Assembly: GCA_034766995.1 (NCBI GenBank)
Contig: CM068313.1
Span: 36,603,496-36,667,495, forward strand
DNA length: 64,000 nt
Direction of reading: 5' to 3'
DNA from: Acanthacorydalis orientalis
Lineage: Eukaryota > Arthropoda > Insecta > Megaloptera > Corydalidae
Under the pieces are notes generated by a model that was not told the DNA's origin, did not search any database, and worked only from the letters and a program-made list of their open reading frames with translations. This document shows positions 57,278 through 64,000 of the stretch, one piece after another; the first letter of the stretch is position 1, and every line of letters begins with the position of its first letter. The position numbers and the translations under genes were made by a program.

Positions 57278-57280
57278 TAT
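57161..57280. repeat. (TA)n/(TAAA)n compound microsatellite
   Basis: TA, AAATAAATAAATA, then TA and AAATAAATA again, lying between the two local duplicates. Confidence 0.93.
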
Positions 57281-57286
57281 AATATT

Positions 57287-57456
57287 TACTTAAAATGATT
57301 GATAATCAAAGACAGAAAACTACTTTAAACGGTAACATTTTGAAAATATTTTAATTGTGTATTTATTTATTCTAATCTTGCTACTTGCACCAAATAAAAT
57401 CATATAATACTTTTGTTCCTATTCCTATTCTTACATTTCGCTAACAGGTCTTGTCC
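57287..57456 (+). repeat. Local duplication, copy 2
   Basis: Second copy of 56871-57033; near its end CCTATT is doubled (TTCCTATTCCTATTC). Confidence 0.95.
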
Positions 57457-57462
57457 CCTATC

Positions 57463-57465
<3 letters not shown>

Positions 57466-57515
<50 letters not shown>
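57466..57515. repeat. (TA)n microsatellite
   Basis: A TA run of about 48 bp after copy 2. Confidence 0.95.
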
Positions 57516-57519
<4 letters not shown>

Positions 57520-58679
57520 AATTTGTATACATTTTTAACAACAACAACTTTTAATCAGAAATTATTTTATTTTAGTAAATGAACCAATAGAAACAATTAA
57601 ATATAAACGTGCATTAAATGAAATCCTATATCAGGAAAACCAAGTCATAACATATTCTGTATTTTCATTGATCAATGAAAAATTTAAATAAAGAATTAAA
57701 AGTAGGAAATATATATATATATATATAAAAGATTATATAACATTATATTTTTCCCTAGAAAACTATAGTAATAAGCTCATTTATTTATTTATACTTTTGA
57801 AAGTAAGTTAAAATTAAATGTAATTTTATTTTTTTCTACATTTCGTTTTAAGAATTAATGAAGACAAAATTAAATGTACAATTTTAAATATTACATTTCT
57901 TCAATGTTATTTTATTTCTGTATTATATTGTTATTTGTTTCAGAATACGTAATACGTAGTTTCAGAATAAGTTATTTAAATAATATATTTATTTCGTTAT
58001 ACAAACATATATTATCAATTTCTAAACTTCAAAGTTTTTTTTATTTTATAAATAATAGGAAAACGCTATTTTCTCTGAAAATGTTCTCATCAAAGAAGAA
58101 AACTCTTAATGTAAGATTCTTTTTTCATTGCTAAAATTGAATTGATAAATCATATGGATCCAAATGCCAATATGGTAATTACTCTCATATGACACCCTCT
58201 CTGTATCTCGTTAGCACGAATTACAATAACACTTTTCGTGCATGTGTATATATAATTCACAAAAATCTCTATTTCATTATAATATAAGAATAAGTTTTGT
58301 TATCTATACTATAAAGAGAAATGTTAATTATATTACATTTTTTTAAAAATACACTAACTTTTTTAAAACGTCTTATTTATTGAATTCATTTTGAAAACAA
58401 TTTTTATTACTTTTATAAACCAGAAGGCTTTGTCACGTACTCACTATGACTGCCAATCTCGGGGTGGAGGGGGAATTTACCCCCCGCTCTACCCTAACAA
58501 ATGACAAATTATACTCAGAAATAAACTGTGTAAAATGTAAATCGTAAAATTTTTATTCTAGATGTTTATAAAAATTATCAAAAAAATACAATATTAAAAT
58601 GTAGAACAATTTTTTTACTCTAAAGCTTCAGTGAATACAATATTTTGAATAAATTTCTTATTAGTTTTACACTGAAATC
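57520..58679. other. AT-rich spacer
   Basis: An 86-codon frame at 57874-58134 is low-complexity Phe/Ile/Leu and judged chance. 58425-58500 has a GC-richer patch (GGGGTGGAGGGGGAATTTACC) that may be another degraded repeat end. Confidence 0.45.
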
Positions 58680-58870
58680 GTATACTCTCTTTCGTTGTAC
58701 ACCGCGGGAGAGCCACATACATGTGACTGATGCCAATCAATCAAAACAAATACCACACAATATCCATCAAACAATCATTGGTGATCAGGAATGGAAACGA
58801 TTAACGTGCTACTTGTAGAGTGTAGCGGGAGGATCGGCGTGGCGAAAAGGTCTACACGAAAAAAAAATTG
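58680..58870. other. GC-richer island 18
   Basis: Short mixed-composition stretch with CACCGCGGGAGAGCCACATA near 58700. No match elsewhere in the window. Confidence 0.25.
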
Positions 58871-58966
58871 TTTCATGAAAATTTTACGTTGGAATTATTT
58901 TTTATGTATAAAAAAATGATAAAAGTTGTTGTTTCAGGACTTCATTTATTATAAATTCATGCAATT

Positions 58967-58969
<3 letters not shown>

Positions 58970-59037
<68 letters not shown>
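58970..59037. repeat. (TA)n microsatellite
   Basis: An uninterrupted TA run of about 66 bp. Confidence 0.96.
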
Positions 59038-59040
<3 letters not shown>

Positions 59041-59220
59041 TTGCGTTGATTTTCATTATGTTTTAAAATACTTTTAATAAATATATCTAAAATACATGAT
59101 TTATACACCAATATAAGAAAATATTTAATTTATCTATTGTTACTTAAAATAAATAGTATTAGTTATTTAACAGAAATTGTTAAAAGATATTCATAAATCC
59201 ATACACGCATACATACATTA

Positions 59221-59237
59221 ATAAATATATAAATATA

Positions 59238-59280
<43 letters not shown>
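59221..59280. repeat. (TA)n microsatellite
   Basis: TA with AAATA interruptions at its left edge. Confidence 0.95.
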
Positions 59281-59283
<3 letters not shown>

Positions 59284-60509
59284 TTCTTATTGCTTCCTCG
59301 ACAGGTAAACTGTTTTGGTTTCTAACTTTAACAAGTTAATATTTATCAAATAACTTAATTTTCGTGTTTGTAATCTTTTTTAACCGTTATTATTATCAAA
59401 AATAAAGTAAATTATTATGTATTGTACAAATCATAACTGAATATATTGTAAGAGGTCAAAATGTTTTTAAATACTTAATCATAAAGTACTTAATCCTTAG
59501 TCTAAAATTCTTTCTTGAAGTACTTAATCTTTGTTTATATAGTTGTTATCAAGATACTTAAGAAATTAAATATTAAAAAAACTAGTATTTAAAATGATTC
59601 ATTTTCTATAAAAAAAGTCCTTAAATCTGAATTCAATCATAATCACTGTCATATCAGTTAATTAATAACTCTTAATTAACTTAAATAACTAACTTTAAAT
59701 AACTCTTATAACTCTTAAATAACTCGGCTTAAAATTTCAGTGAAAGATGGATCTATTGTTCAAGATTATTATAATAATCTTGAAACATTATAATGTTTCA
59801 ATAAGGAAAAAAAATGTATTTTTATGTAATAAAATATAAACAAAAATCTTTGGTAATGTATTTTCCTGTATCTGGTAGTTTATAACCCATGTTTAAATTA
59901 TAAGAAACTTTCTAATTAATGAAGTTGCCAACATTTTATAACATATTTTTAAACAATTGATTAATATTTGACTCGACAAAACGGAGTACGGAACAAAGAT
60001 AAGTTTTATTTTTTTCCTAGTAAGTTTTAAATAATCCTGAGATAAAATACATCACAGGTAAGAATCCCATTTAAAAAATATACTCTCAAACTTACGATCA
60101 CAAAAATTATTAAAAATGTAAAATGATATTTCCTTGATTAAAAATATTAAGAAAATAAGAGCGTCCTGTTTAAATAATCTTTTAGAAAATAAAAACTGCT
60201 ATTTAGAAACGTTCCTAAAAAAATAAAGAAATATTTATGCAGAGAATTTTATTAAACAATAAAATATACTTGTATGCATTAAATAAACTTATTTTTAACT
60301 TTTTAACCGATGTATTAATAATAGGCCTAAAATTATTCATGCATATACTATATATATATATATTTTATTTTATTGAAATTAATTGATTTTCTTTAATGTT
60401 TCAGCAATCATAGACGCATATAACGAAGTCAAGAACTACATTCAGCAATATGTATATAAATTATTAAGAATAATTACGAATCAAATAACTGAGAATAATA
60501 AATTACTTT
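59281..60509. other. AT-rich desert
   Basis: Contains a run of TAACTTAAATAACT-like words around 59660-59725 (a degenerate TTAAATAACTC repeat) and a splice-like acceptor/donor pair 37 bases apart at 60020-60058. No gene is called. Confidence 0.5.
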
Positions 60510-60650
60510 GCAATGTTAAAAAGGATGATGCTACCGGGCGATAGTCACCGTCGACCGATATTTAACTGGCCGGTGGGACTTTCGTCCGTTTGTTTTGTCC
60601 GGAAATACAACAATTGCATTGCACGAAGAAACAAAATGAAGCAAACAATT
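60510..60650. other. GC-richer island 19
   Basis: CCGTCGACCGATATTTAACT and GGCCGGTGGGACTTTCGTCC are unique in the window. Short and non-coding. Confidence 0.28.
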
Positions 60651-60819
60651 GGAGTTATGGACTTATGCATTTTTTAAAAAAAAAAACGTTTTATTACTGT
60701 TGATTCGAAATTGTAACCGAATAGCAATCATGTGCTTTATGAAATGTGTTTATCTGATTTTCGAAATGTTTAATTTCTATGATGAAAGTAATTATTTCTT
60801 TACTTTTTTATCATAATTT

Positions 60820-60822
<3 letters not shown>

Positions 60823-60887
<65 letters not shown>

Positions 60888-60907
60888 GAGAGAGAGAGAG
60901 AGAGAGA
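60823..60907. repeat. (TA)n(GA)n microsatellite
   Basis: About 60 bp of TA then a GA run. The Arg-Glu frame over it is an artefact. Confidence 0.96.
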
Positions 60908-60960
60908 AGCACAAAGTATTCCGTAAATTTGTATACAAATTCAGGGATACAAAATGAACA

Positions 60961-61020
60961 AATATATATATATATATATAGAGAGATAGAGATAGAGAGA
61001 GAGAGAGAGAAAGAAAGAGA
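60961..61020. repeat. (TA)n(GA)n microsatellite
   Basis: A second TA then GA/GATA tract, 54 bp after the first. Confidence 0.95.
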
Positions 61021-62137
61021 TGCAACCTTCCATAGTTTATTACAAAAATATGACTTACTTTCTTTCATAATGGAAACGAGTTTTTCATTGTTTAATTTTA
61101 TGTTAAGTAGTGTTTTTTGTTTTAATTATAAAACATGATATTTCATTAAAGAAATGCAGATCTTCAAATTAAGATACAATATATACTTAAAATGGTGCCT
61201 TTCTAAAAAAATACGATAAAATATATAAAATGTATATTTTCTGGTGAGAACTGTAAATTGATTTTTTTAATTTTTCGTTAAACTTAAATTTTAATTTTTA
61301 TATATTATACATCTAAATTATATACTTTAATAAAAATCAAGAAAAGATCAGTTCGAAATATACAGTTTGAAAACTGAAAATGAAACGAACATGAATACAA
61401 AAACTATCGATTTCAAAAAATATGTAAATTATCTTTTTTTGTAAATTACTTTCACTGTGTAAAGAAATCATTAACTAAATTATTCAATATAATTTAAACG
61501 GTTAAAAACCTTACTGATAAAAGAACAACTTTTTTATAACATTTAGTAGACAATTTTATAATAACCTAAAGCAAAATTAAAACTTAGCAAGACAGCATAT
61601 TTTTAATCTGTTAATCTATTTTACTTTTGTGATATACGGAAATGTATATTGTTTAAAATGTAAATTTATACTTAGATGCATTCATACCCAAAATATAATT
61701 TATTTTTTTTTTAAATCAATAATATTTTCAATAGGTTATCCGCAAACTTTCTGGAGAAAAGAAGAATCTAAATAAAGATGGTATTTATGTTAACAATTAA
61801 ATAATAAATCTAATACTACTTCCTTTACACTCAAAAACTAATGTTGAACATAATGAGATTATCGAAAAATAAATTGATTAAGAACTTATTTGGGTCTTAA
61901 AGCTCACCCATCGGAACATCAATTCATTTTCCATTAATACCATCTCATACAAAATGATCCTTTATCATAAATGAAGGAATGAAAATCAAACAGCGGATAG
62001 AAATAAATAACAAATAAATGAAAACATCAGTTATTTAAATATTTTTTTACTCCAATTAGGTAAATTTAATTATAAGAAATTAACTTTTACAAACATTTAA
62101 ACATTAACAATGAGATCGACCAAACTCATTAGACGTT

Positions 62138-62141
<4 letters not shown>
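61021..62141. other. AT-rich desert with no recognised feature
   Basis: About 1.1 kb of A/T-dominated sequence without recognised genes or repeats. Confidence 0.55.

Positions 62142-62184
<43 letters not shown>
62142..62184. repeat. (TA)n microsatellite
   Basis: A TA run of about 42 bp. Confidence 0.95.
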
Positions 62185-62187
<3 letters not shown>

Positions 62188-62342
62188 TATTTCAGATTTC
62201 TTTTTATAATAAAAATTATCAATTTTATTGTACATTTTCAATGCAGTTGCTAATACCTTATTCTATTTATTGATTGGTATTCTTTCTAAACTATATATTT
62301 TTTAGTTCTCAGTCAATCGTATCTAATGACCATCGTTTTTTT

Positions 62343-62755
62343 AAGTGTTCGATATGTACTCTGAACTTATTCGAGATTTTCGTCAAACAGTTTAGAGTAA
62401 GTTCCGAACAGGCGATTTTTTACTCTGAACTTACTCTTTCTTTTTGTTAGAGGAACCTTTTAACAACAGCCAAACATATATTTTGGAGCTTACCTCAATG
62501 TTGAATACGATTTATTGTGAGCGATAAAAAATGTTCGAAATTAAATTTATTGATAACTGTCCAACATTAATTGATGAATCTGCTCAAATTTATCAAGTTG
62601 AACACAAGTATACAAATAAAGTGTTGACAGTAATCATATGTTTTACTCTAAACTTACTATAAGTTGTTCTATAGAAACAAGTTCAGAATAAGAAAGTCAG
62701 AGTAAAATAATAAAACTCAAAGTTAGTTCAGAGTGCAAATCGAACAGACTTTCAT
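62343..62755. mobile_element. MITE-like element W
   Basis: The left end GTTCGATATGTACTCTGAAC and the inverse of the right end, GTTCGATTTGCACTCTGAAC, form inverted termini (18 of 20 identical) that extend outward through AAGT. The word ACTCTGAACTTA recurs inside in both orientations (near 62390, 62432, 62642 and 62690), a subterminal-repeat pattern typical of transposase binding sites. No coding frame. Target duplication not resolved. Confidence 0.78.
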
Positions 62756-62946
62756 TCTTCCAAATGAAGAACCTATTTCTATTTTTAACTCTTCACTCTC
62801 TTTATTTTATTTGTAACTTCTATTTGTTTTCATTTTATTATTTGTCAGATTTCTTTTTATAATGAACAGATTTTCACAACGTGTTACCCTAAGCAGTTTC
62901 ATTATTTTCACATTGAAGATCTATATTTCATTTTTGTAGATAAAGA

Positions 62947-62948
<2 letters not shown>

Positions 62949-62994
<46 letters not shown>
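62949..62994. repeat. (TA)n microsatellite
   Basis: A TA run of about 44 bp. Confidence 0.95.
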
Positions 62995-63254
62995 TATTTT
63001 TTTAACCAAAAATTATCTTATTTTCATAAAATCAACTACAAGAAAAATATATTTGTATGTACATGACGGAATCAATTAATATATTAATTAAACTTTAATT
63101 AAAACAAATATTTAATGTATTTTAATAACAAATTATGACTAAAGTTAAGAAAACTTTGGAGATTTATATTTAATGAATAAATTTTATAAGCCAAAAATAA
63201 TAATAAAACGTGGATGCGTTTGTATGTAATATGTACAGTTTATATGTAATGTAT

Positions 63255-63412
<158 letters not shown>

Positions 63413-63479
63413 TTTAATCAACGTTATGTTGTTTTCTTTTTTTTTTGATATCAAACATAACAATGTTATATCAAACAAT

Positions 63480-63740
63480 TTGGAGTGTATTTAATTGTCG
63501 TTGGTATTTACTATCATCGACAGAAAACATCTAGACCGTCGTGAATCCTGTCAATAGACATTTGATCCCTCACGTCCAATTGATTCTAATTGGAAATACA
63601 ATACGTCTCCGGAACGGTTAGAAGTACACACAACATAACATATATGACAAAGGTATTTGAAAAGCACGCCAAATTGGATAAAGCCGTACAATGGCTGTTA
63701 GTTTCGCTATTTTTGTGATTGTTTGAAGATATAATAGTGT
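63480..63740. other. GC-richer island 20
   Basis: Contains CAATTGATTCTAATTGG, a partial palindrome around AATTG, near 63577. No coding frame of note. Confidence 0.28.
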
Positions 63741-63818
63741 CGAAGTTATTGCTTCGTGTTTGCTCCATGTGGTCATTTTGTAATTTGAGTAAATTCCATT
63801 GAAAGTACATATTTGTGT

Positions 63819-63910
<92 letters not shown>

Positions 63911-63911
63911 A
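63819..63911. repeat. (TA)n(TG)n microsatellite
   Basis: About 70 bp of TA followed by a TGTGTGTG run. Confidence 0.96.
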
Positions 63912-64000
63912 TTAATTTTAGATTATGAAAAAAAATACAATCGATTGAGCGATTATGACAAAAGTACAAACAAAACATTATACAGTAAATAATGAAATAA

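Noticed and set aside
60021..60057. 37-base interval between TTTTTTTCCTAG and CAG/GTAAGA, like a micro-exon
   Set aside because: All three frames are closed, and such signal pairs occur by chance in AT-rich DNA; kept only as a possibility.
60779..61138. 119-codon frame with Tyr-Ile and Arg-Glu runs
   Set aside because: It is the translation of two TA/GA microsatellites and their linker.

Overview
This window looks like non-coding nuclear DNA of an animal, most likely an insect or other arthropod. It is very AT-rich. More than fifty (TA)n-type microsatellites break it up, and decayed DNA transposons, Helitron-like repeats and scraps of non-LTR retrotransposon fill much of the rest. I see no operons, no ribosome-binding-site architecture and no long host reading frame. 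The species cannot be fixed from the sequence alone; the arthropod guess rests on the mix of cecropia-type mariner, Mos1-like mariner, PGBD4-like piggyBac, hAT MITEs and insect-style LINE tails. The only gene I can call with high confidence is a tRNA-Leu(CAG) on the minus strand at 33825-33908, complete and followed by a Pol III T-run.

Mobile layer, left to right. A short mariner family of about 570 bp occurs in five full-length copies (1338, 12605, 26209, 30973, 47900) and one stub (30407). All full copies share one internal deletion that keeps the N-terminal helix-turn-helix part of the transposase and removes the catalytic domain. A different mariner, with the transposase catalytic part and a minisatellite in place of its middle, lies at 3090-3921. 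A 5'-truncated LINE with reverse transcriptase motifs lies at 6890-7905, and LINE 3' tails at 17602 and 49497. A hAT MITE with a perfect 8-bp target duplication lies at 10591-11020. A short Helitron lies at 37204-37491, a Mos1-like mariner pseudogene at 37953-38954, a DUF4817-type transposase remnant at 44225-45010 and a piggyBac remnant with inverted termini at 51783-52894. Several MITE-like or dispersed repeat families recur (near 905/18984/32761/54578, 16216/46098, 7906/34855/41450, 27863/42558, 43763, 62343). A segment of about 1 kb at 25713-26787 is duplicated at 30513-31539, and 165 bp at 56871 is duplicated at 57287.

Between these elements, roughly every 2-5 kb, sit islands of a few hundred bases that are visibly richer in G+C and low in simple repeat (about 4.9, 8.7, 9.6, 11.9, 15.4, 18.1, 23.5, 28.7, 29.8, 32.0, 34.2, 36.3, 40.1, 43.3, 50.6, 53.3, 56.2, 58.8, 60.6 and 63.6 kb). 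They hold no convincing exons. Four of them, more than 10 kb apart and on both strands, share one element of about 30 bp with the core AGTAATTAAGTGTGATTT or a one- to few-base variant. This fits a gene desert carrying cis-regulatory elements, or an ancient exapted repeat, and it is the most interesting unexplained signal here.

Nothing in the window forms a pathway or multi-gene system. The reading frames present are transposase or reverse transcriptase debris, microsatellite translations (runs of Tyr-Ile), or chance frames inside the islands.
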